A stretch of DNA of 64,000 nucleotides from contig NZ_VTEV01000005.1 in the NCBI RefSeq assembly GCF_008180725.1, forward strand, positions 1 through 64,000, given 5' to 3'. Position 1 is the first letter of the stretch; each line of letters opens with the position of its first letter. Below the pieces are notes generated by a model, which saw nothing but the letters and a program-made list of their open reading frames with translations, searched no databases and was not told the origin of the DNA. The position numbers and the translations under genes were made by a program. The DNA comes from Sutcliffiella horikoshii (lineage in GTDB: Bacteria; Bacillota; Bacilli; Bacillales; Bacillaceae_I). Below are positions 1 to 8,273 of this stretch, piece after piece.

Positions 1-467
<467 letters not shown>

Positions 468-614
468 GAGTCTGAGCTTTTGCTCAAAATTTGCTAGCTT
501 GTGTTACTTAAAATCATTTTGTCGCGTTCCGTAGAACCGACGTTATGACGCTGTTGTTTTGTTTAGTTTTCAAAGATCATTTTCATCAGTCCGTCGCTCT
601 GAAGCGACTTTATT

Positions 615-644
615 AATATAACATGTTTCGTTGTTGGAAGTCAA
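615..644 (-). promoter_or_regulatory. rRNA promoter P2 (SigA)
   Basis: On the minus strand there is TTGACT, an 18-nt spacer and TATATT, about 150 nt upstream of the 16S 5' end. The Bacillus-type leader with TTTGAAAACTAAACA follows. It is the proximal member of a tandem pair, the usual arrangement for Bacillus rrn operons. Confidence 0.85.
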
Positions 645-710
645 CATGTTTTTTTAATTTCTTTTTTCTCGTTGTCCCGCTGAAGCTTTTCTCTTGCGGC
701 GACGAATAAT

Positions 711-740
711 AATATACCATGTAACGACAAACATCGTCAA
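711..740 (-). promoter_or_regulatory. rRNA promoter P1 (SigA)
   Basis: The minus strand reads TTGACG, 18 nt, TATATT, 96 bp upstream of P2. Hexamers and spacing are near identical to P2. The 468-846 gap therefore holds the rrn leader, P2, P1 and the ygxA terminator; I see no gene in it. Confidence 0.8.
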
Positions 741-787
741 TACAAGTTTTAAACTTTTTTAAAATAATTTTCAAAAGGGAAAGAAAA

Positions 788-826
788 GGTAAAGCTCCTA
801 AGGAAATCTTCCTCCATTAGGAGCCT
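788..826 (-). terminator. Rho-independent terminator of ygxA
   Basis: Minus-strand hairpin with arms GGCTCCTAA and TTAGGAGC(TTT), 20 nt past the ygxA stop, followed by a T-rich stretch. Confidence 0.7.
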
Positions 827-846
827 TATACGTAACATCATTTGTA

Positions 847-1722
847 TTATTTTTCTGGTACGACCTGATAAAGTCGGTGGTAAACACCGTTACCTTTAGT
901 CTGTTTTTTCTCCACTTGCAGGAAGCCTTTTTCAACTAAGTATTCAACAAGTACGCTTAGATCTACAGAATACTTCTGGAGTTTAGGGTGATGCAACATA
1001 TCATTATAGGACCAAGCTTCTTCTTTCTCCATTAAGACTTCTATTAAATGTTTGGCTCCAGTTCTTGTTCTGGAGTAGATCATGAACTCATTTGCAAGGA
1101 AGAGTAGTTCCAGTCTTTTATCGATTGGTTCATCCCCTTGAATGAGTTCTTCATATAATTTGTAGATTTCTGGTTCAATTTTCTTCACCTGATTCCAAAC
1201 GGTGATTTCTGGATGAAAGCCATGATCGATAACTGCCAACCTTGCCAAGTGGTGAAGGGAGTGGACGATATGGTTATATGCATCGATATAATGTTTGGAA
1301 TCGAAGAAATCTTTACCTTCTAGGTATCTTCTTATTAGTTTAGCAAATTCTAAACCAATTTTTAGTTTACGGTCTTCGAGTGGGAAATCGAGTAGCTTCC
1401 CTCTTAGGGCGTAGATAAACTCATTTCGGTCAAAGAGTACTTTCCCATTGATAATCCAATCAATGACTCTTCGGTTCGTTCCAAGCGTTATCCATTCTTC
1501 TAATTGCTGTTCGCTTGCGATGTATAGCGCGGCTTTCTTTTGAAGCAATTCATAGTGTTTGACGTATAAGGATTCATCCAGCTCTTTTACTACCATAAAG
1601 AGAATAACATCAAATTTATCTGTATTTGGGCTAACTGGGTTTTTCTTTTCTATCATTAATATTCCTTGCGTGTTTGATTGACTTGCGCGTTCTTGATAGA
1701 TAGGACGAAGTAAATCTTCCAT
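847..1722 (-). CDS. ygxA: nucleotidyltransferase-like protein YgxA
   Basis: A 291-aa protein matching the Bacillus YgxA family, classed as nucleotidyltransferase-like. The molecular function is not established. The ATG start has a GGAGGT six nt upstream. The N-terminal 100 residues resemble a nucleotidyltransferase fold (FDVILFMVVKE, then VIDWIINGKVLFDR), and the C-terminus is mostly helical with a winged-helix-like end (YNDMLHHPKLQKYSVDLSVLVEYL). It is the last protein gene before the rRNA operon, with its own terminator, exactly as in B. subtilis. It is divergent from ygzB. Identification rests on sequence recognition and synteny; catalytic activity is inference. Confidence 0.85.
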   Translation of the reverse strand: MEDLLRPIYQERASQSNTQGILMIEKKNPVSPNTDKFDVILFMVVKELDESLYVKHYELLQKKAALYIASEQQLEEWITLGTNRRVIDWIINGKVLFDRNEFIYALRGKLLDFPLEDRKLKIGLEFAKLIRRYLEGKDFFDSKHYIDAYNHIVHSLHHLARLAVIDHGFHPEITVWNQVKKIEPEIYKLYEELIQGDEPIDKRLELLFLANEFMIYSRTRTGAKHLIEVLMEKEEAWSYNDMLHHPKLQKYSVDLSVLVEYLVEKGFLQVEKKQTKGNGVYHRLYQVVPEK

Positions 1723-1896
1723 CTTAAGACCTCCATCATTAAAGGGTTCTTCCTATTATTCGACACTTTCTTTTAAAAACCTTTTTATCATTTTTAATCC
1801 AGAACATTCGGTCAACTTCTAAATTCAACATGTGTGTGACTGTAACTCCATTTACGGACAAAATGTGCTATTATATTGTTTTAGGAGGTAGTGTTC

Positions 1897-2259
1897 ATGG
1901 CTCGTAAATATTCTAGTAAAATTAATAAAATAAGAACCTTTGCACTCAGTCTTGTCTTTATCGGTTTCTTCGTTATGTATATAGGAATATTCTTTCAAGG
2001 AAACATGTTGGTCATGACTTTGTTTATGTTATTGGGGCTTTTATGTATCGTTGGTTCCACAGTTGTTTATTTTTGGATCGGCATGTTATCGACAAAGGCT
2101 GTACAGGTAGTTTGCCCGAACTGCGGGAAGCATACTAAAGTTCTTGGCCGTGTTGATATGTGTATGTATTGTAACGAACCGTTAACGATGGATCCTTCCC
2201 TTGAAGGAAAAGAATTTAATGAAGATTATAACTCAAAAAAGAAAGCTGATAGGAGCTAA
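1897..2259 (+). CDS. ygzB: YgzB family membrane protein with zinc-ribbon tail
   Basis: A 120-aa protein of the YgzB family (DUF2614). Two hydrophobic segments (about residues 12-35 and 42-63) are followed by a cytosolic zinc-ribbon-like motif with CPNC and CMYC pairs near residues 72-93, then an acidic tail. An upstream in-frame GTG at 1891 abuts the AGGAGGT and cannot be used. The ATG at 1897 has a 7-nt spacing and gives the family length (about 117 aa in B. subtilis). It lies between ygxA and perR as in B. subtilis. The zinc ribbon suggests metal or nucleic-acid binding, but function is unknown. Confidence 0.85.
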   Translation: MARKYSSKINKIRTFALSLVFIGFFVMYIGIFFQGNMLVMTLFMLLGLLCIVGSTVVYFWIGMLSTKAVQVVCPNCGKHTKVLGRVDMCMYCNEPLTMDPSLEGKEFNEDYNSKKKADRS

Positions 2260-2277
2260 GTCCTATCAGCTTTTTTA
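2243..2277 (+). terminator. terminator of ygzB
   Basis: Perfect 11-bp inverted repeat AGCTGATAGGA / TCCTATCAGCT with a 6-nt loop, followed by TTTTTT. It overlaps the ygzB stop codon. Confidence 0.9.
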
Positions 2278-2306
2278 TTGGTTGTTTTCCACGTGCGTGC
2301 AAAAGG

Positions 2307-2741
2307 TCAATGAGCGCCTTTGTCACATTCTGGGCAGACACCGTAAATTTCCATGCGATGGCGAGCAATTTTGAATCCAGTAACATGGGCAGCCAACGCC
2401 TCTACTTCATCAAGACCTGGATAATGGAAGTCGACAATTTTGCCGCATTCGTCACAGATCAAATGGTAATGGTCGGTAGTCACGTAGTCAAAACGACTGG
2501 AGTTGTCTCCGTAGGTCAATTCTTTCACAAGACCAACTTCACGGAAAACTCTCAGGTTGTTGTAAACGGTCGCGACACTCATGTTTGGAAACTTTCCTTC
2601 AAGTGCTTTGTATATATCGTCAGCTGTCGGATGAGACATAGATTGAATAAGATACTCTAAAATCGCATGACGCTGTGGAGTTATGCGAACTCCAGTTTGT
2701 TTTAGCGTTTCAAGCGCTTCTTTTAATTGTTCGTTTGCCAC
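2307..2741 (-). CDS. perR: peroxide-responsive repressor PerR (Fur family)
   Basis: A 144-aa Fur-family repressor that senses peroxide by Fe-catalysed histidine oxidation and controls oxidative-stress and metal genes. Starting at the GTG at 2741 (GAGGTG seven nt upstream; the ATG at 2747 is only 1 nt from it) puts all known PerR residues at their B. subtilis numbers: H37, D85, H91, H93 and D104 for the regulatory metal, and C96, C99, C136 and C139 for structural zinc. The winged helix occupies residues about 1-82. Upstream lie a strong promoter and a near-perfect Per box, so autoregulation is expected. Neighbours ygzB and ygxA match B. subtilis. Confidence 0.95.
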   Translation of the reverse strand: MANEQLKEALETLKQTGVRITPQRHAILEYLIQSMSHPTADDIYKALEGKFPNMSVATVYNNLRVFREVGLVKELTYGDNSSRFDYVTTDHYHLICDECGKIVDFHYPGLDEVEALAAHVTGFKIARHRMEIYGVCPECDKGAH

Positions 2742-2776
2742 AGTCATGCACCTCGCTTTTCATAAAGATTATTACT

Positions 2777-2791
2777 TTATAATATTTATAA
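2777..2791 (-). promoter_or_regulatory. Per box, predicted PerR operator
   Basis: TTATAATATTTATAA on the plus strand matches the 15-bp Per box TTATAATNATTATAA with one mismatch. It begins just downstream of the perR -10, an ideal site for autorepression. Confidence 0.8.
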
Positions 2792-2793
2792 TT

Positions 2794-2823
2794 AGTGTAC
2801 CGTGATATTGATATTTTTGTCAA
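2794..2823 (-). promoter_or_regulatory. perR promoter (SigA)
   Basis: Minus strand: TTGACA, 18 nt, TACACT. The consensus -35 and the adjoining Per box support this as the perR promoter. Confidence 0.75.
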
Positions 2824-2859
2824 TGTTATTACTTATATCTATATGAAGTTATCTAAATT

Positions 2860-3414
2860 TTAAACCTCTGGCTTTAAAATTGGTTCTTCCTTCTTTAATT
2901 GACTGTTCACATAGCGTGCAACGACAAACAAATAGTCAGAAAGACGGTTTAAATAGGCAAGTACATTCGGAGAAAGTTCATCACTCAATCCTACAGCAGA
3001 TCTTTCCGCTCTTCTTACGATTGTTCGTGCACTATGCAAAGCCGCTCCAGCTTTCGACCCGCCAGGTAATACGAAATTCGTCAACGGAGGAAGTGTTGCA
3101 TCAAGTTCGTCCATTTCGTCCTCGAGACTTTTCACATGCTTTTCTGTCAGCTTCCATTTCACTTCTTTTCCTGCAGGTGTGGCAAGTTCCGCTCCTACGT
3201 GAAAAAGGATTGTCTGGATGTTGGAAAATGATTTGATTAATGTTTCTTTACGGTTGAATTCCTCTTCGTCTAGATACGCAATCGCAAGGCCGATCATGGA
3301 ATTTGCTTCATCACATGTTCCATATGCTTCTACACGCACATGATTTTTATCCACTCTTTGTCCATAGACTAAAGAAGTTTGTCCTTTATCGCCTGTTTTG
3401 GTATAGATTTTCAT
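2860..3414 (-). CDS. PduO-type ATP:cob(I)alamin adenosyltransferase
   Basis: A 184-aa corrinoid adenosyltransferase that transfers the adenosyl group of ATP to cob(I)alamin to make adenosylcobalamin (B. subtilis YvqK and human MMAB type). The N-terminal P-loop-like KIYTKTGDKGQTSL and the C-terminal SARTIVRRAERSAV plus YLNRLSDYLFV motifs are diagnostic. The ATG at 3414 has GGGAG five nt upstream; the ATG at 3426 has only a weakly placed site. No cobalamin biosynthesis genes are in view, so it probably serves salvage. It is tandem with abgT (minus strand, abgT downstream), separated by a gap of about 100 nt that holds the abgT terminator. Confidence 0.9.
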   Translation of the reverse strand: MKIYTKTGDKGQTSLVYGQRVDKNHVRVEAYGTCDEANSMIGLAIAYLDEEEFNRKETLIKSFSNIQTILFHVGAELATPAGKEVKWKLTEKHVKSLEDEMDELDATLPPLTNFVLPGGSKAGAALHSARTIVRRAERSAVGLSDELSPNVLAYLNRLSDYLFVVARYVNSQLKKEEPILKPEV

Positions 3415-3463
3415 GTATACTCCCATCCCCTGCTTTTAAATTTAGTTTCTACTTTCCTTATAG

Positions 3464-3507
3464 CAAAAAAACACCTGCAAGTCCATTATGGACAAGCAGG
3501 TGTTTTC
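3464..3507 (-). terminator. terminator of abgT
   Basis: Minus-strand hairpin AACACCTGC / GCAGGTGTT with inner GTCC/GGAC pairing, followed by seven Ts, just past the abgT stop. Confidence 0.9.
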
Positions 3508-3515
3508 ATTTTTCA

Positions 3516-5063
3516 TTAACCTACATAATCAATTGGTGCGTTCGGTCCGATTGGCAAGCCTGTAAGGATCCAAACGATAAGCATAAGAACCCATACGATG
3601 GAGAAGAACACAGAGTATGGAATCATCGTTGAAATCAACGTACCAATTCCCACTTTTTTATCATACTTTTGCGCAAACGCGATAACGATGGCGAAGTATG
3701 GCATTAATGGTGAGATGACATTAGTAGTGGAATCAGCTAGACGGTATGCCAATTGCGTAAGCTCAGGGGAATACCCTAGACCCATCATCATTGGAACAAA
3801 TACCGGAGCCATGATTGCCCATTTAGCAGAAGCACTTCCGATAAATAGATTAATGAAACCAGCTACAATCATAAAGACAAGTATTAAAAGAATGCTCATA
3901 AAACGATTTTCGCTATCAAAACCGATTCCTTGAATGAGTTCTGCTCCATTAACCGCAAGAACAAGTCCAAGGTTTGTTTCATTAAAGTAAGCGACAAACT
4001 GACCAGCAACAAATGCAAGGACGATATATGCCCCCATCGTTGCCATTGTGTCGGACATTTGGTTTGCTACGTCTTTATCATTTTTTATTGATTTTGTGAT
4101 CATTCCATAAACAAGTCCGGGAATGAAGAACATAATTAGAATTACTGGTACAAGTGTATGGAAGAATGGCGCTTCTAGGAATGAGCCATCTCCACGTAGT
4201 GGTCCCCAAGAAGGTACAACTAGCAATGCCATTACTGCTATGGTTGCAATAAACGCAAACAATGCAGCCCATAAACCTTTTTTCTCTTCAGGTTTTAAGT
4301 AATCAACGTCCCCTTTGTAAGCACCTTTGTACTCACCAAGGCGAGGTTCAACAATTTTATCGGTTACAAACGTACCGACAATAGTTAGAACAAAAACTGA
4401 CGCAAACATGAAGTAGAAGTTCATCATATAGTTCATTCCTGCAGCATATTCCGGGTCAACCGTTGCTGCCGCTTCTTGTGTTAAAGACCCTAATAACGGA
4501 TCAAGAGATGTTAATAGCAAGTTTGCACTGAACCCGGCTGATACACCAGCGAACGCTGCTGCAAGTCCTGCCAGCGGATGCCTTCCCAGTCCTGCGAAAA
4601 GTACTGCACCAAGTGGTGTCAATACTACGTAACCAGCATCCGCTGCCATAGATGACATAATCCCTCCGAAAACTAGAGCAGCTGTCATCAGTTGTTTAGG
4701 AACGGATGTTACCAAACCGCGAAGACCTGCACTGATAAGGCCGGATCTCTCCGCAATACCAATACCAATCATTGTTACAAGCACTGTTCCAAGCGGAGCA
4801 AAGCCTGTAAAGTTTGTAACGGCACTTTCAAATATGTAAGCGATTCCTTCGGAGCTCATTAAGTTCTTGACAGTAAGAACTTCTCCTTCATTTAAAGGAT
4901 CGTCTACTTGTACACCCATGCTGGAAAAGATTCCAGAAGCGATAATTACCAATAACGCGAAAATCGCGAATAACGTTACTGGATGTGGCAACTTATTACC
5001 AACGCGCTCAATGCTATCAAGAGCACGCATAACAAAGCCCCGTTTCTTTTGCGTTGCTTCCAT
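3516..5063 (-). CDS. abgT: AbgT family transporter
   Basis: A 515-aa polytopic membrane protein of the AbgT family. Characterised members import p-aminobenzoyl-glutamate or export antifolates such as sulfonamides. The N-terminal cytosolic stretch ends in the family-typical RVGNKLPHPVTLF. About 11-13 hydrophobic segments follow, with conserved GIAERSGLISA, MAADAGYVVLTPL and a C-terminal ADSTTNVISPLMPYFA. Start is the ATG with GAAAGGGG upstream. It is monocistronic with its own terminator. Its leader holds a second terminator-like hairpin close to a promoter-like sequence. Substrate cannot be read from the sequence. Confidence 0.9.
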   Translation of the reverse strand: MEATQKKRGFVMRALDSIERVGNKLPHPVTLFAIFALLVIIASGIFSSMGVQVDDPLNEGEVLTVKNLMSSEGIAYIFESAVTNFTGFAPLGTVLVTMIGIGIAERSGLISAGLRGLVTSVPKQLMTAALVFGGIMSSMAADAGYVVLTPLGAVLFAGLGRHPLAGLAAAFAGVSAGFSANLLLTSLDPLLGSLTQEAAATVDPEYAAGMNYMMNFYFMFASVFVLTIVGTFVTDKIVEPRLGEYKGAYKGDVDYLKPEEKKGLWAALFAFIATIAVMALLVVPSWGPLRGDGSFLEAPFFHTLVPVILIMFFIPGLVYGMITKSIKNDKDVANQMSDTMATMGAYIVLAFVAGQFVAYFNETNLGLVLAVNGAELIQGIGFDSENRFMSILLILVFMIVAGFINLFIGSASAKWAIMAPVFVPMMMGLGYSPELTQLAYRLADSTTNVISPLMPYFAIVIAFAQKYDKKVGIGTLISTMIPYSVFFSIVWVLMLIVWILTGLPIGPNAPIDYVG

Positions 5064-5130
5064 ATTAAAATCCCCTTTCTCAATCTATTAAATTTTCAAA
5101 AAACAATAAGAAAAAATCCTTTACCAGTAT

Positions 5131-5160
5131 AATAAAAAACACTTTAGGATGGAAGTGTTC
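5131..5160 (-). promoter_or_regulatory. terminator-like hairpin in the abgT leader (possible attenuator)
   Basis: Minus strand: AACACTT, short loop, AAGTGTT, then TTTTTTATT, about 75 nt before the abgT start. A promoter-like TTTCAA-17-TATATT lies just upstream. The flanks TACCAG and CTGGTA could form an outer pairing that includes the T-run. Whether it attenuates abgT is inference. The rest of the 5064-5402 gap contains the bcp terminator and no gene. Confidence 0.45.
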
Positions 5161-5283
5161 TGGTAATATACGCAAAATAACCAATTTTTGAAATAATATC
5201 AATTCTATGTATCCTTTATCAAACTAACGTGCTTCCCTATTATGTGTCTTTCTTTACTTTACCCATAATATATAAACTCATAT

Positions 5284-5317
5284 CATAAAAAAGGAGTGCA
5301 AGCTCTATGCTCACACT
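5284..5317 (-). terminator. terminator downstream of bcp
   Basis: Minus strand: 10-bp stem GAGTGTGAGC / GCTTGCACTC (two G-U pairs) with a 5-nt loop, followed by CTTTTTT. It lies about 90 nt beyond the bcp stop. Confidence 0.75.
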
Positions 5318-5402
5318 CTAATCACGTCAACTTTTGAGGAGGTATGCCCTACACTATAAAATACTCTGGCAGGGACCTTTTGTAGTTAGACGTTTGCCTC
5401 AT

Positions 5403-5894
5403 TTATTTTAAAAAAGGCTTTTCCTCTTGAAGATTTTCTTTTATAAAGCTTAGAGCTTCCTCCACGTGACCCTTCACTTTTACTTTTCTCCACTCTTTTA
5501 CTAATTCGCCTTCTTTATTGATGATAAATGTGGAACGTTCAATACCCATATATTCTTTGCCGAAATTTTTCTTCAACTTCCACACATCGTAGAGTTCTGC
5601 TACTTCATGATCCTCGTCAACTAAAAGCATAAACGGCAACCCGTGCTTTTCAATAAACTTTTCGTGCCTTGATTGAGGGTCTGGACTTACTCCAAGAATC
5701 ACCGTGTCCAGATTTGAGAAGTCTTCATGCATATCCCGGAAATCACATGCCTGCGTGGTGCATCCAGGGGTCATATCTTTCGGATAGAAATATAGTACGA
5801 CATTTTTCCCTTGAAAACTTGAAAGGGTCACTGTTTCCCCTGTATTAGATAGCAACGAAAAACCAGGTGCCTTTTTGCCAACTTCTATTGTCAT
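5403..5894 (-). CDS. bcp: thioredoxin-dependent thiol peroxidase (Bcp/PrxQ)
   Basis: A 163-aa peroxiredoxin of the Bcp/PrxQ family, reducing hydrogen and organic peroxides with thioredoxin. The peroxidatic Cys45 sits in YFYPKDMTPGCTTQAC and a resolving Cys50 is present, the atypical PrxQ pairing. Full length. The ATG has AGGAGGAG upstream. This is B. subtilis ygaF, and its place between gsaB and perR is conserved. No obvious Per box was seen in front of it. Confidence 0.93.
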   Translation of the reverse strand: MTIEVGKKAPGFSLLSNTGETVTLSSFQGKNVVLYFYPKDMTPGCTTQACDFRDMHEDFSNLDTVILGVSPDPQSRHEKFIEKHGLPFMLLVDEDHEVAELYDVWKLKKNFGKEYMGIERSTFIINKEGELVKEWRKVKVKGHVEEALSFIKENLQEEKPFLK

Positions 5895-6035
5895 CTTTTA
5901 ACTCCTCCTTGAACTAATACTATTTCTTTAAGCCTATCGAAAGAATGAAGAATTTTCAAGAAATGAGGTAGCATACATATACTTTCTAAATTGTCCTACA
6001 CTAATAAAAAATAGTAAAAGAATGGAGGAAGTGAA

Positions 6036-6194
6036 ATGAAGAAAGAAGAAGAACTTCATGAAGGTGCAGTAACAGAACACCAGAAAAAAATCAGCGTCAA
6101 CCAGAAGTCCATAGAGACTCCCTTGAACGCTGACGCCAACTGTCCGGAACCGATATCTGAGTTATCAAACCGCTTTCTATACGAGGGGAATTAG
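6036..6194 (+). CDS. small acidic hypothetical protein, 52 aa
   Basis: A short frame not recognised as a family. The ATG at 6036 follows GGAGGAAGTGAA (good Shine-Dalgarno). The product is highly charged at the N-terminus (MKKEEELHEG) with one cysteine near residue 36 and no membrane segment. It stands alone, convergent with the potassium channel gene whose stop lies 7 nt away, with no separate terminator. The Shine-Dalgarno and lack of a competing frame favour it being real. Function unknown. Confidence 0.5.
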   Translation: MKKEEELHEGAVTEHQKKISVNQKSIETPLNADANCPEPISELSNRFLYEGN

Positions 6195-6200
6195 TAAAAT

Positions 6201-6614
6201 TTACCTCTCACGCCCATCCATATGAAGGACCACCCGTACTACAAAGGCTGCAGGCATGACAAAACCTATCAATGCTTCTGTCATGGCAATGACCCTGCCA
6301 ATACCAATCGGCGTAATATCTCCATACCCAACCGTCAAAATGGTAATTGCACTAAAGTAGACAGAACGAAAGAAAATGGAAAAATAGCTGCCATTAATCA
6401 ACTCGCCTCTTTCCAACAGTACAGGGTGCCCTTCAATATGGAGAACGGTATATAACAGACCAAATGAAAGCAGAAGTGTGGAGTATATCAACAGTAACAG
6501 AAGGAGTGTTTCTTTTGAAACATAAGGTATGCTTCTGCTTTCTGAAGAAAACACATGTGAAAAACTTATGAAAATAGCGATGAATATGAAGATGACGATA
6601 AATAAATAAAGCAT
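6201..6614 (-). CDS. two-pore-helix type potassium channel protein (Ion_trans_2)
   Basis: A 137-aa membrane protein with a potassium selectivity filter TVGYGD (around residues 94-99) preceded by a pore helix and followed by a final transmembrane helix. Two further hydrophobic segments lie at about 1-20 and 38-60. It resembles the single-pore KcsA/YugO-type subunit without a RCK domain, so channels would be tetrameric. The ATG at 6614 is preceded by GGAGGAG; the ATG at 6638 has no ribosome site. It follows the ABC-2 genes on the same strand after about 80 nt. Confidence 0.8.
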   Translation of the reverse strand: MLYLFIVIFIFIAIFISFSHVFSSESRSIPYVSKETLLLLLLIYSTLLLSFGLLYTVLHIEGHPVLLERGELINGSYFSIFFRSVYFSAITILTVGYGDITPIGIGRVIAMTEALIGFVMPAAFVVRVVLHMDGRER

Positions 6615-6692
6615 CCTACTCCTCCAATGCGCGGACATGCCATTAGTACAATATACGCAGCGGAAGAACAGGTATGCTTTTTTTGTACAGCT

Positions 6693-7478
6693 TTAATTCC
6701 CTGCACCTCTATATTTGGTTACTCCGACATTCCAAACGAATACGGCCAGAATAAAGAATACCAATCCTATAAATGGAGTCATAAACGCATATCCATACCA
6801 CTCTGACTTGCCAAGGAAATATGCAGACGGATAGACACCAACAAAGGCAAAAGGAAGAATCCAAGTCAAAACAAATCGAATGACATTGTTGTAGATATCC
6901 ACTGGGTATCTACCATAATTCCCGATATTATACATCATTGGCATAATAGATGTTCTTGCATCTGACCAGAAACCGATACTTGCAAGTAAGACGAATATAC
7001 CTGCATACACAAGCGCTCCGCCAAGCACAAAAATAATTAATAGTAGATAATCGTACCAGGCAAAAGTGAGATCTAGCAGACTTCCTGCATAGACCATGAT
7101 GGCTGCACCTGTTACCACACCAAATAGAGATTCCAGTTCCATCCGCTCGAGCACCACTTGAAACAGACTGTGAATCGGCCTTGTCAGGATGCGATCCATC
7201 TCTCCTTTTACAATATACCGTTCATTAAAATCCCAAATGTTAAAAAACGCGGAAAACAGGGCAAACGGCACCAAAAAGAACCCATAAATGAAAATGATTT
7301 CTTCCCTGCTCCAACCGCTCAAAAGCTGAGTATGGCCAAAGACAACCAGGATAAACACCAGGTTTACTGCCTGAAACAACAAGTCGGAGAGGATTTCCAC
7401 AACCAGATCAGCACGGTATTGAAACCGTGTTTTTATATACTGGCCAATGTATTGAAAAAACATCGAAACATAAAACAT
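6693..7478 (-). CDS. ABC-2 type transporter permease (COG3694 type)
   Basis: A 261-aa integral membrane permease with six predicted hydrophobic helices and the family-typical RGEMDRILTRPI-like segment (IVKGEMDRILTRPIHSLFQ, near residue 90). It is the third gene of a tight exporter operon: its ATG lies 3 nt after the stop of the preceding permease and has GGAGG upstream. The two permeases and the ATPase match the COG4586/COG4587/COG3694 exporter group. Substrate is unknown; no self-resistance or biosynthesis gene is nearby. Confidence 0.85.
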   Translation of the reverse strand: MFYVSMFFQYIGQYIKTRFQYRADLVVEILSDLLFQAVNLVFILVVFGHTQLLSGWSREEIIFIYGFFLVPFALFSAFFNIWDFNERYIVKGEMDRILTRPIHSLFQVVLERMELESLFGVVTGAAIMVYAGSLLDLTFAWYDYLLLIIFVLGGALVYAGIFVLLASIGFWSDARTSIMPMMYNIGNYGRYPVDIYNNVIRFVLTWILPFAFVGVYPSAYFLGKSEWYGYAFMTPFIGLVFFILAVFVWNVGVTKYRGAGN

Positions 7479-7481
7479 TCC

Positions 7482-8273
7482 TCATCCTCCTTGCACTACT
7501 AGTTGTTTTTTTGCCAAATTCCAAAGTAACTGTATCGGAATAATCAAGATGAATACCCAGACCGCCTGCATGAGCAGTGCTTGAAATACCGCATTTCCTG
7601 TTATACCCTCTGTAAAAATCATACTTGGGATATAACTGATTGCCTGAAACGGCAGGAAACTCATGACGTCTTGTGCCCATAACGGGTAAAAGCTGATGGG
7701 TAAAAGCAATCCTGAAAATAAATCAATGACGACACGCTTAGCACGAATCAACCCGTCATTATTAAATAGAAAAAACGTCATGATACCTGTAAGCAGGTTG
7801 ATCTGTGTATTCACAATAAAACTGAAGATGATGGAGATGCCAAAAAGACCCCACGTGGCAAAGTTTGCCGAGAATTCCAGCGGAAAGACCAATGCCACGA
7901 TGACCATCCCTGGCACAGAGAAAAACACCAGTCGGAAAATCCCTTCTCCTAGCCCTTGCATCGTTTTCATACCAAGATAGTTATACGGCCTGATTAATTC
8001 CACGGCCACCTTTCCTTCTTTTATCTCTTGGGCAATTTCTCGGTCAATATTATTAAAATAAAACGCACGGGCCATCCAAGCGACAGCGACATATGTGGTC
8101 ATTTGGATGGTGGAAATGCCTTGAATATCTTCTTTTCCGCTATAGATTGCTTGCCAGAGGAAGTAGTAGGCTCCTATATTGATGCTATAAATTAGAATTC
8201 CAGAATAATAGTTTGTTCGATACGCGAGCATCATCAAAAAGCGGATGCGTATCATTTCGATATATTTATCCAT
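7482..8273 (-). CDS. ABC-2 type transporter permease (COG4587 type)
   Basis: A 263-aa membrane protein with six hydrophobic helices. The AREIAQEIKEGKVAVELIRPYNY-like segment (DREIAQEIKEGKVAVELIRP, residues about 77-96) is the conserved cytosolic region of this permease family. Its start overlaps the end of the ATPase gene by 8 nt and its stop is 3 nt before the next permease, which indicates translational coupling. It forms a heteromeric exporter with its neighbours; the cargo is unknown. Confidence 0.85.
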   Translation of the reverse strand: MDKYIEMIRIRFLMMLAYRTNYYSGILIYSINIGAYYFLWQAIYSGKEDIQGISTIQMTTYVAVAWMARAFYFNNIDREIAQEIKEGKVAVELIRPYNYLGMKTMQGLGEGIFRLVFFSVPGMVIVALVFPLEFSANFATWGLFGISIIFSFIVNTQINLLTGIMTFFLFNNDGLIRAKRVVIDLFSGLLLPISFYPLWAQDVMSFLPFQAISYIPSMIFTEGITGNAVFQALLMQAVWVFILIIPIQLLWNLAKKQLVVQGG

